A program made the position numbers and the translations under genes. A stretch of 5,611 nucleotides of DNA from Bacteroidia bacterium. Its GTDB lineage: Bacteria > Bacteroidota > Bacteroidia > Bacteroidales > Dysgonomonadaceae. Of this stretch, positions 1 through 5,276 are shown in pieces (position 1 is the stretch's first letter; each line of letters begins with the position of its first letter). The notes below the pieces were generated by a model. It saw nothing but the letters and a program-made list of their open reading frames with translations. It did not search any database and was not told the DNA's origin. The DNA lies in assembly GCA_030539475.1 (NCBI GenBank), contig JAUNRY010000155.1, positions 1 to 5,611 of the forward strand. The letters run 5' to 3'.

Positions 1-55
1 GCATCACAATGCTTGTGGAAAAGACAAGCAGGGCGAAAAAGATTTTTTTGTACAT
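1..55 (-). CDS. N-terminal fragment of an exported protein (signal peptide only, cut by window edge)
   Basis: Reading the minus strand from an ATG at 55-53 gives 18 open codons up to the window edge: MYKKIFFALLVFSTSIVM. This has the form of a Sec signal peptide: a short basic N-terminus (K3, K4) followed by an uninterrupted hydrophobic core (residues 5-12) and a more polar stretch. It closely resembles the signal peptide of the upstream gene (MKKYISIFTAILLATSF). The start lies 335 bp beyond the stop of the HEAT/DUF1080 gene, after a terminator-like hairpin (271-298) and a perfect TAnnTTTG box (124-131), so it has the context of a true gene start with its own promoter. No cleavage site or lipobox cysteine is visible, and the mature protein lies outside the window, so function and family are unknown. 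It could be another enzyme or binding protein of the same locus; that is only a guess from position. Confidence 0.7.
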   Translation of the reverse strand, partial: MYKKIFFALLVFSTSIVM

Positions 56-66
56 CGTACGTTATT

Positions 67-80
67 TTATGATTTATGAT
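67..80. repeat. perfect tandem duplication of the heptamer TTATGAT
   Basis: TTATGAT occurs twice in direct succession (67-73 and 74-80), in what would be the 5' untranslated region of the left-edge gene. It is one of several 7-bp period repeats in the non-coding DNA of this window (see 93-113 and 5231-5244). Two copies of an AT-rich heptamer could arise by chance; the recurring 7-bp period is what makes it notable. Confidence 0.5.
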
Positions 81-92
81 GGAAAAAAAGAG

Positions 93-113
93 CCAAGAAC
101 CAAGATTCAAGAC
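93..113. repeat. three imperfect tandem copies of a CCAAGAA heptamer
   Basis: The stretch divides into CCAAGAA (93-99), CCAAGAT (100-106) and TCAAGAC (107-113). The central CAAGA core is invariant and the phase is exactly 7 bp. It lies between the candidate promoter box (124-131) and the start codon at 55, so it would span or directly follow the predicted transcription start. Function is unknown; slipped-strand expansion of a short unit is the simplest origin. Confidence 0.6.
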
Positions 114-128
114 TTTTGTTTTACAAAA
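114..128. promoter_or_regulatory. TTTTGT-N3-ACAAAA dyad overlapping the promoter of the left-edge gene
   Basis: On the plus strand, TTTTGT (114-119) and ACAAAA (123-128) are perfect inverted arms around a 3-bp centre. The dyad overlaps the TAnnTTTG box at 124-131. A very similar dyad overlaps the candidate promoter of the HEAT/DUF1080 gene (3833-3849), at nearly the same distance from its start codon. It could be an operator for a shared regulator. AT-rich DNA yields such palindromes easily, so the case rests on the second copy in a matching position. Confidence 0.4.
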
Positions 129-131
129 ATA
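124..131 (-). promoter_or_regulatory. candidate Bacteroidota -7 box TATTTTTG for the left-edge gene
   Basis: The minus strand reads TATTTTTG, an exact match to the Bacteroides -7 consensus TAnnTTTG. It ends 69 nt before the ATG at 55, giving a predicted leader of about 60 nt. No clear TTTG -33 element is found 19-21 bp upstream, where the minus strand reads AACC, so the promoter is supported by one box only. Confidence 0.4.
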
Positions 132-169
132 GTTTTTATTTTGAGATGGTGGTTATTGAGATTGTTAAT

Positions 170-196
170 ATCGACGAACGAAAGATGTTTGTCGAT
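170..196. repeat. imperfect 10-bp dyad upstream of the left-edge promoter
   Basis: ATCGACGAAC (170-179) faces GTTTGTCGAT (187-196) around a 7-nt centre. Nine of ten positions are complementary; the exception pairs as G-U only in plus-strand RNA. It lies roughly 40-65 bp upstream of the candidate -7 box and about 75 bp past the terminator-like hairpin. An activator or repressor site is possible, but nothing identifies a protein. No U-tract follows it, so a terminator is unlikely. Confidence 0.3.
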
Positions 197-270
197 GAAT
201 TTTGGTGTGTGGATGTTGCACAGAGAGACGCAAAGATACTAGTGCGGAGAACAACAGGGAGGTATGTGAA

Positions 271-298
271 GAAACAAGCGGCTTAATGGCCGCTTGTT
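271..298 (-). terminator. stem-loop terminator downstream of the HEAT/DUF1080 gene
   Basis: AACAAGCGGC (273-282) and GCCGCTTGTT (289-298) form a perfect 10-bp stem with a 6-nt loop. In minus-strand RNA the stem is followed by a short interrupted U-rich tail (UUCUUC), as expected for a modest intrinsic terminator. It lies about 93 bp past the stop codon at 391. The plus-strand side is followed by less T-rich sequence, so the main direction should be the minus strand. Confidence 0.65.
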
Positions 299-348
299 CC
301 GATAGTTTTAAATAAACGTAGCCCGAAACGGGGAGACGATGGCTTTGC

Positions 349-375
349 CTTCGTCAACGAAGTTAAAAACTTCGT
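349..375 (-). repeat. two mutually exclusive small stem-loops in the 3' untranslated region
   Basis: The plus strand carries CTTCGT (349-354), ACGAAG (357-362, within ACGAAGTT 357-364) and AACTTCGT (368-375). The middle arm can pair with the right arm (8 bp, 3-nt loop) or with the left arm (up to 6 bp with a tight loop), but not both. It begins 16 bp past the stop codon of the HEAT/DUF1080 gene. It may protect the mRNA 3' end or be a remnant of an intergenic repeat; no U-tract follows, so it is not a classical terminator. Confidence 0.45.
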
Positions 376-390
376 GTCGCGAGCGGAGAT

Positions 391-3300
391 TTACTTCAGC
401 TCCTTCACCCGGATATTCCTGAATTTCACTTCCGAACCGTGGCCTAAGAAACCGATATGCCCGGTTTTGTTCAGCAATCCGGGGTGTTCTTTCCCGTCTA
501 TGGTGCCGTTTTTAGACGCTTCGCGAAGGTTACCGTCCAAAATGGTTGTTCCGTTGAGGATAACTTTGATGTTATCGCCATCGGCAATCACTTCCTGATA
601 ATTCCATTCACCCACGGGTTTCAGGTGGCCGCGTTTCGCGGGAATTACACCGTAAACCGAGCCATGGTATTGATAAACTTGCAAGTCTTTGTAGATGGGC
701 GCTTCATTGTCGAGTATCTGCAACTCCATTCCGCCGTAGGCAGCATCGCCTTCCAGCGGTGTGCGAATGCCCAATCCGTTGTTGGCGCCGGGCGTGAGCA
801 TAAACTCGAAACGGAAAACAAAGTTGTCGAACTGCTCTTTGGTGTAAAGGTTGCCTCCGAAACTCTGGCTGGGATACAACACAATGTTTCCGCTTTCCAC
901 CACATAATCGGTTTTATTTCCTGTCCAATGATCGAGGTTGGTTCCGTCGAAAAGTACGTTGAAACCATCCTTTTTCTCTTCGGCCGAAAGTTGGAACGGC
1001 TCGGGGCGTTCAATTTCCTTGATAAAGATATCGCGATACGCCACCTTGCTTCCGTGTGCCTGCAATTCAATTTGTTCCGTCGGGAAAATGGGTTGGTTTC
1101 TGTCCCAATAATTTTCCAGCACCACGTTGTCGGTAACCAGTTCATCGTTGAGCCAAACCGATACGCGTTCGCCAATCATCTTGATGCGGAACGTGTTCCA
1201 TTCGCCCACTTTCTCGTCGGCAACCTTCAACGGTTTGCTTTCGTGTTTCTGGTTGTTGTACAGTCCGCCGGAGCCTACCTGCGCACCTGCGTCAACGCGG
1301 GCGGTATCCCATATTTGCACCTGCGGCGTTCCGCGGAGGTAAATGCCCGCATCGGGTTCGGGGCCGGGATAGAGTTTCCAGTCAACCAGCATTTCAAAAT
1401 CGCCGTACTGTTTTTCGGTTACAAGGTTGTCGTAGCCTTTTCCGTCGAAAACAATCAGTCCGTCTTCCACTTTCCAGTCCATCGCCATTTGTTTATCGGC
1501 TTTCACTTGCGCGGCGGCAAGTTGTTTGGGAGTCATTGCGGCACGCTTGATGGGATTTTCCACCAATCCTTGCCAACCGTCCAGGTTTCTGCCGTTGAAA
1601 ATGGATACAAAACCACCGTCCCGCGGATTTTCATCCAAGTATTTTTTGATGGATTGACGTTGATAATCGGCATCGGGATTTTTGAGCGTTTCACTCGCTT
1701 TATTCAGGATTTTTGTAGTTTCTTCACCCGCGAAATCGGGGTTTGACAGGGCAATGTTCATCGCTGTCAACGCCGCATTTTCGCTTACTGCCGGCTGATT
1801 CATGTAGGGAGCGGCAAACAGCATTGCCTGATACCGGCCGGTATTTCCCATCAGGCGGAGAATGTTGTTTTTTTGCGCGTCGGTTTGGGCGAACTGCATC
1901 GTTTCGCGCAGGTAAAGATATTTCAGCGCGCCGGTTTCATCGGAACGGGTAATGATGGGAATTAACGCGCCGGTTATTTTCTCCAGTTCACTATTGTCGT
2001 TGCTTTTCCGGGCAATTTCCAGCATGGGGTAAATCACATCAAACGATTTCCAGTTGGCAAGCGCGTTAAACGCCGCATTTCTGTTGTCTCCGGTTTCGGT
2101 GTCGTATGCTTTCACAATTACATCCATGGCTTCTTGCGAGCCACTGTTTGCCAGTGAGCTGTAATACAGATGTTTGTTTGACGAACTATTCATTCTGTTG
2201 TTTATCAATTGCAACTGTTCGTTTGACGGAAGCCTCGAAAGACCGGCGTTAACTGCTTGTTGGAGAGCGGGTACATACGCGGCGTCAGATTGTTCCAGCA
2301 GCGTGAATAAATCGGCTAAGTTTTCATCCGTAGAAACATGCTGCAGTGTTTTGGCGGCTTCGGCCTTTACTTCGGCGTTATCGGTAAACATTTGGTTGTA
2401 CACCAAGTTGTACTGACTTTCCATTTTCCGGTTGGCGATGAGTTGCAAAATTGCTTTTTTACCCGCGTTGCCACTCTCGTCGAAAACCGATGCCAACGTG
2501 TAGGAAATATCGCCTTTGTAGGTTGATAAGGCGTCTTGTGCCAGCAATACGGTTTCGTTGTTGTTGCTTTTCAGCAAGCCGGCAAGAGTAAGCATGGCCT
2601 GTTCATCATTGATTTTTGCCAACGATGAAATAGCTGCTTTTTGCACCATTTTGTCCGGCGAAGAAGCGTAATTAGCCAATAAGCCGGACGCGTTGTCGAT
2701 GTTGTTGCGCCCCAGCCAATAAATAATGGCTGTTTGTTTATCGGCGGATGCTCTCGGGTTGAGCTCTTTCACAATCCTTTCAACGGCTTTGCGGTCGTTT
2801 TGGAAAGGATACGCGTTGAGCACGTTGGTTAAATAGGTAATGTTTCCGTCGCGCAACGCGTCTCTGAGGATGTTGGTTTTATTGGTTGACGGAATAGCCA
2901 ACAACAATTGCGACGCTGCTACTTTCAGTTCGGGACGGTTTTGCTTTCCGGCAAAAGAGAGCAGGCTTCGGGCTTCTTTTTCTACCAGCTTTGCATCGGA
3001 ATTCACCAGCCTTTGCAATAAAAAGAGATAAGAGCCCGTGGCGCTGTTGTTTGATTGATAAGAATAGTTGGTTTTTTGAGCGGCATTTCTCAAGGGGGCA
3101 AGAGCGTTGCGGCTGCCCAAATTTCCCAATGCCGTAAGCAGCGTGGTGTTGAGTTCGGCGGAGGGGTTTTGCGCCAGCGCAGTGAGCAATGCGGGTTCTG
3201 CCTGATGATAACCTGCCTGGCTAAGCGCGTTTACCAGATTGAGTTTTACGGCATCGGACACGTTGCCCGAGAGGGCGTTTGACAGGGCTTGTTTCGCGTT

Positions 3301-3780
3301 TTCCGTTCCGATGGAAACCAACGCTTGCGCGGCGGGTGCGGAGAGGCGCGTATCGTTCAACAGCGGGGATAAATCGTTTACGTTGTTGTCTGTTCCTATT
3401 TTCGTGAGCTGCCGGATGACGAAGGCTTTCACTTCGTTATCCAGCGATTGGTTCAGGGCTTTCGCAAACGTGTTGGCGGCGATGGTACGTTTGGCGTTGT
3501 CGTTTGCCACAAAGTTTGTCCATCCGCTGATGGCGTAATCCAATGTTTCGTTGCTTTGGTTTCCGGGAGGATTCATTCGTGCGATTAAATCCAGCAATCC
3601 TTGTTCGCCGGTGGAAACTAAATCGGCCATCGTGCGGTTGTATTGCGCCTGATTATCGGCCGGAAGTTGTGCCAGCGCGTCGGCAATAACGGTGGCGGTT
3701 GTTCTGCCTTGCGGCGTTTGTGCCATTAAAAAACTCGTAGCGAGTAGAATGGCGGTAAAAATAGATATGTATTTTTTCAT
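391..3780 (-). CDS. secreted HEAT-repeat protein with two tandem DUF1080 (3-keto-disaccharide hydrolase) domains
   Basis: This 1129-residue protein starts with a Sec signal peptide (residues 1-20, probable cleavage after A20 in LMA-QT; no lipobox cysteine). Residues about 45-715 are helical HEAT-like repeats with a 29-32 residue period, seen in the endings VIRQLTKIG (121-129), AAQALVSIG (150-158), NLVNALSQAG (181-190) and TLLTALGNLG (213-222). Two DUF1080 (PF06439) domains follow at about 722-925 and 938-1129. They share FNGRNLDGW / FDGTNLDHW openings, DAGIYLRG / NNGLGIRT, QVQIWD / ELQILD, VGEWN in both, and a closing AHGS / GHGS followed by an I-K-E-like end. The second has the classic YQYHGSVYGVIPA segment. 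DUF1080 proteins hydrolyse or eliminate 3-keto-glycosides. The ATG at 3780 is preferred over the one at 3870, because the extra 30 residues would bury the signal peptide and cover a palindromic promoter region. Likely periplasmic; substrate unknown. Confidence 0.92.
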   Translation of the reverse strand: MKKYISIFTAILLATSFLMAQTPQGRTTATVIADALAQLPADNQAQYNRTMADLVSTGEQGLLDLIARMNPPGNQSNETLDYAISGWTNFVANDNAKRTIAANTFAKALNQSLDNEVKAFVIRQLTKIGTDNNVNDLSPLLNDTRLSAPAAQALVSIGTENAKQALSNALSGNVSDAVKLNLVNALSQAGYHQAEPALLTALAQNPSAELNTTLLTALGNLGSRNALAPLRNAAQKTNYSYQSNNSATGSYLFLLQRLVNSDAKLVEKEARSLLSFAGKQNRPELKVAASQLLLAIPSTNKTNILRDALRDGNITYLTNVLNAYPFQNDRKAVERIVKELNPRASADKQTAIIYWLGRNNIDNASGLLANYASSPDKMVQKAAISSLAKINDEQAMLTLAGLLKSNNNETVLLAQDALSTYKGDISYTLASVFDESGNAGKKAILQLIANRKMESQYNLVYNQMFTDNAEVKAEAAKTLQHVSTDENLADLFTLLEQSDAAYVPALQQAVNAGLSRLPSNEQLQLINNRMNSSSNKHLYYSSLANSGSQEAMDVIVKAYDTETGDNRNAAFNALANWKSFDVIYPMLEIARKSNDNSELEKITGALIPIITRSDETGALKYLYLRETMQFAQTDAQKNNILRLMGNTGRYQAMLFAAPYMNQPAVSENAALTAMNIALSNPDFAGEETTKILNKASETLKNPDADYQRQSIKKYLDENPRDGGFVSIFNGRNLDGWQGLVENPIKRAAMTPKQLAAAQVKADKQMAMDWKVEDGLIVFDGKGYDNLVTEKQYGDFEMLVDWKLYPGPEPDAGIYLRGTPQVQIWDTARVDAGAQVGSGGLYNNQKHESKPLKVADEKVGEWNTFRIKMIGERVSVWLNDELVTDNVVLENYWDRNQPIFPTEQIELQAHGSKVAYRDIFIKEIERPEPFQLSAEEKKDGFNVLFDGTNLDHWTGNKTDYVVESGNIVLYPSQSFGGNLYTKEQFDNFVFRFEFMLTPGANNGLGIRTPLEGDAAYGGMELQILDNEAPIYKDLQVYQYHGSVYGVIPAKRGHLKPVGEWNYQEVIADGDNIKVILNGTTILDGNLREASKNGTIDGKEHPGLLNKTGHIGFLGHGSEVKFRNIRVKELK

Positions 3781-3832
3781 TCTGAAATGTAATTTTAAAT
3801 TGGGGAATTTAAAGATAATGCTTCGCGATAGA

Positions 3833-3849
3833 TTTTGTTTTAAACAAAA
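3833..3849. promoter_or_regulatory. TTTTGT-N5-ACAAAA dyad upstream of the HEAT/DUF1080 gene
   Basis: TTTTGT (3833-3838) and ACAAAA (3844-3849) are perfect inverted arms, and the symmetry extends by one A/T pair on each side (3832 and 3850). The same half-sites occur before the left-edge gene (114-128) with a 3-bp centre. In minus orientation both can be written CTAT, then a T-run with TTTTGT, then AAAACAAAA. The CTAT begins 75 bp before this start codon and 77 bp before the other. A shared operator is a reasonable inference. Confidence 0.4.
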
Positions 3850-3876
3850 TGATAGCCTCACTTCGTTCACGATAAA
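3845..3876 (-). promoter_or_regulatory. weak candidate promoter for the HEAT/DUF1080 gene
   Basis: The minus strand reads TTTA (3876-3873), a 20-bp spacer, then TCATTTTG (3852-3845). These each differ by one base from the TTTG and TAnnTTTG boxes at the accepted 19-21 bp spacing. The predicted leader would be about 58 nt, similar to the left-edge gene. Two mismatches in AT-rich DNA make this tentative, but the 181-bp gap and the dyad overlapping the -7 box suggest that this gene can be transcribed separately. Confidence 0.3.
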
Positions 3877-3961
3877 GTTGCGGTGTTGAACTTCTCAACC
3901 GACTTTCCATTATCAGCGTAGCTCTATCGCGCTAAACGTCTGTCGCCGGAGGCTTATCGGC

Positions 3962-5215
3962 TTATATTGACCACGGCGCCCGCATTGGCTGATCAATTAA
4001 TCGATTGGCCTCTTCATCGTTTACAAACATTTCTTTTACAGGATCGTATTCGAGCGTACGGTTTAAGCGGAGGGCTACAAGCCCCATGTTCACTATTGTG
4101 CAGGAGCGATGCCCGTTTATTTCGTTCAACGCGAACTTTTGGCGGGTGCGCACGCTTTCAAGGAAATTGGTGTTTTGTTCCTTCGGTTCGGGGAAATCGG
4201 CCAGTTTCTTTTGCCAGTCCGGAATATCGCAAACAAAGTTTCTATATACATTTCCGTTGGGCCCCGATATGTAAGGCGTGCCGGGTTTTCCGTAATCGCC
4301 GCCCCATAGAATAATCTGGCAGCCATCATCGTAAGTATAAGTAACGCTGCGCCATGTGCCAACCGCGTCGGGATGTTGTTGCGGTGCATCCACTTCCACT
4401 TTCACGGGGCTGGTGTTGTCTTTGCCCAGCAGGTATTGAACGGGGTCGATGTAGTGCTGCCCCATATCGCCGAGGCCGCCGCCATCGTAGTCCCAATATC
4501 CGCGGAAAGTGCCGTGCACGCGATGCGCGTTGTAGGGTTTGTAGGGAGCGGGGCCTAACCACATGTCGTAATCAAGCTCGGCGGGAACGGGTTGTGGTTC
4601 GAGGTGGGTTTTTCCTACCCAGAAAAATTTCCAGTCGAATCCGCTGTGCTGGCTTATGGTTACTTTCAGCGGCCAGCCAAGCATTCCGCTATCGATGAGC
4701 TTTTTGAGCGGTTTTACCGGTGTTCCCAATCCATAGAAGTTGTCTTTGAAACGGAACCATGTGTTTAAGCGGAAAATATTTCCGTATTGCTGAATGGCTT
4801 CCACCACGCGTTTGCTTTCACCAATGGTGCGTGTCATCGGCTTTTCGCAGAAAATGTCTTTTCCCGCTTTGGCCGCTTCCATCGACATAATTCCGTGCCA
4901 GTGGGGCGGGGTAGCAATGTGCACTATATCTACACTTTTGTCGAGGATGAGGTCGCGAAAATCGTGATACTCATTTACTTTGTTGTTAATCATTGATGCC
5001 GCTTTTGCAAGATGGTTTTTGTCCACATCGCAAATGGCTACTACGCGGGTGTTGTCGTAGGGTATGTGGTTTCGTCCCATACTTCCTACACCGATGATGC
5101 CTTTTGTGAGTTCATCGCTCGGCGCTATAAATCCTTTCCCCAATACATTGCGGGGAACCACGGTGAGGAGTGTTACTCCCCCGAGGGTTTTTAAAAATTG
5201 TCTTCTGGAGGTCAT
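3962..5215 (-). CDS. Tat-exported Gfo/Idh/MocA family sugar oxidoreductase
   Basis: This is a complete 417-residue protein. It opens with a twin-arginine signal (SRRQFLK, residues 3-9, then a hydrophobic stretch 10-20), so it should be exported folded, with cofactor already bound. The Rossmann domain follows: GVGSMG at 42-47 (GxGxxG dinucleotide loop), AICDVD at 60-65 ending the second strand with acidic residues that favour NAD(H), and the family hallmark EKP at 124-126. The C-terminal substrate domain has DYDMWLGPAP (215-224) and GDMGQHYIDP (249-258), where D250 and H254 stand in the usual catalytic-region motif. Family members oxidise or reduce sugars and cyclitols, often at C3. Its neighbours are a GH109-like gene 49 bp upstream and the 3-keto-hydrolase-type gene downstream, so C3 oxidation of a glycoside in the periplasm is a plausible role. 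The ATG at 5215 is chosen because it directly precedes the Tat motif; the AT-rich sequence before it lacks a Shine-Dalgarno. Confidence 0.93.
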   Translation of the reverse strand: MTSRRQFLKTLGGVTLLTVVPRNVLGKGFIAPSDELTKGIIGVGSMGRNHIPYDNTRVVAICDVDKNHLAKAASMINNKVNEYHDFRDLILDKSVDIVHIATPPHWHGIMSMEAAKAGKDIFCEKPMTRTIGESKRVVEAIQQYGNIFRLNTWFRFKDNFYGLGTPVKPLKKLIDSGMLGWPLKVTISQHSGFDWKFFWVGKTHLEPQPVPAELDYDMWLGPAPYKPYNAHRVHGTFRGYWDYDGGGLGDMGQHYIDPVQYLLGKDNTSPVKVEVDAPQQHPDAVGTWRSVTYTYDDGCQIILWGGDYGKPGTPYISGPNGNVYRNFVCDIPDWQKKLADFPEPKEQNTNFLESVRTRQKFALNEINGHRSCTIVNMGLVALRLNRTLEYDPVKEMFVNDEEANRLIDQPMRAPWSI

Positions 5216-5230
5216 TTTTATTTAGAGAAA

Positions 5231-5244
5231 TTAGAAATTAGAAT
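5231..5244. repeat. tandem heptamer TTAGAAA-TTAGAAT between the two oxidoreductase-fold genes
   Basis: TTAGAAA (5231-5237) is followed directly by TTAGAAT (5238-5244), and a related TTAGAGAAA lies next to it at 5222-5230. The block fills much of the 49-bp gap and would lie mostly in the leader of the Tat oxidoreductase gene. It has the same 7-bp period as the repeats at 67-80 and 93-113. Confidence 0.5.
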
Positions 5245-5245
5245 G

Positions 5246-5276
5246 TAAATATATTGGTTTATTCTTATTTTGCAAA
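5246..5276 (-). promoter_or_regulatory. candidate promoter for the Tat oxidoreductase gene
   Basis: The minus strand reads TTTG (5276-5273), a 19-bp spacer, then TATATTTA (5253-5246). That is a full -33 match and a -7 box with one mismatch to TAnnTTTG, at the usual Bacteroides spacing. It would start transcription near 5240, about 25 nt before the ATG. The -33 box lies inside the last codons of the upstream gene. The gap is short enough for co-transcription too, so this may be an internal promoter. Confidence 0.4.

Larger units (their letters stand above)
56..390. other. 335-bp intergenic region between the HEAT/DUF1080 gene and the next exported-protein gene
   Basis: No convincing gene lies here. 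A 77-codon plus-strand frame (9-242) crosses it, but it runs antisense to the signal-peptide gene and has no family features. From right to left the region holds two overlapping small stem-loops directly after the stop (349-375), a terminator-like hairpin (271-298), an imperfect dyad (170-196), a promoter box embedded in a palindrome (114-131), and two heptamer tandem repeats (67-80 and 93-113). It therefore reads as the 3' end of one transcription unit followed by the promoter region of the next. Confidence 0.7.
3824..3931. repeat. 8-bp inverted repeat CGCGATAG spanning the gap between the oxidoreductase and HEAT/DUF1080 genes
   Basis: CGCGATAG (3824-3831) recurs inverted as CTATCGCG (3924-3931), 92 bp apart. 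Between them lie the TTTTGT/ACAAAA dyad (3833-3849) and a weak GTTGA/TCAAC hairpin (3885-3899). The arms are short, and chance cannot be excluded. The arrangement could be a degenerate palindromic intergenic element. No strong terminator is visible after the oxidoreductase stop at 3962, so read-through into the HEAT/DUF1080 gene remains possible. Confidence 0.3.

Noticed and set aside
9..242. Plus-strand 77-codon frame in the left intergenic region
   Set aside because: It overlaps the signal-peptide gene in antisense, runs through heptamer repeats and promoter-like DNA, and its product has no family features.
457..1746. Long plus-strand open frame (429 codons) opposite the DUF1080 domains
   Set aside because: It is exactly antisense to well-conserved DUF1080 coding sequence, has no recognisable domain, and its length follows from the codon bias of the real gene.
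3781..3870. Longer start of the HEAT/DUF1080 gene at 3870
   Set aside because: The 30 added residues would place the signal peptide internally, and their DNA contains a palindrome and promoter-like boxes; the ATG at 3780 directly begins a standard signal peptide.
3962..4000. Possible terminator after the oxidoreductase stop
   Set aside because: Only 4-bp GC complementarities (such as GCCG/CGGC) are visible and no U-tract follows, so no terminator is called in the 181-bp gap.
4354..4698. Plus-strand 114-codon frame inside the oxidoreductase gene
   Set aside because: Arg/Cys-rich composition typical of an out-of-frame translation, antisense to conserved family motifs.
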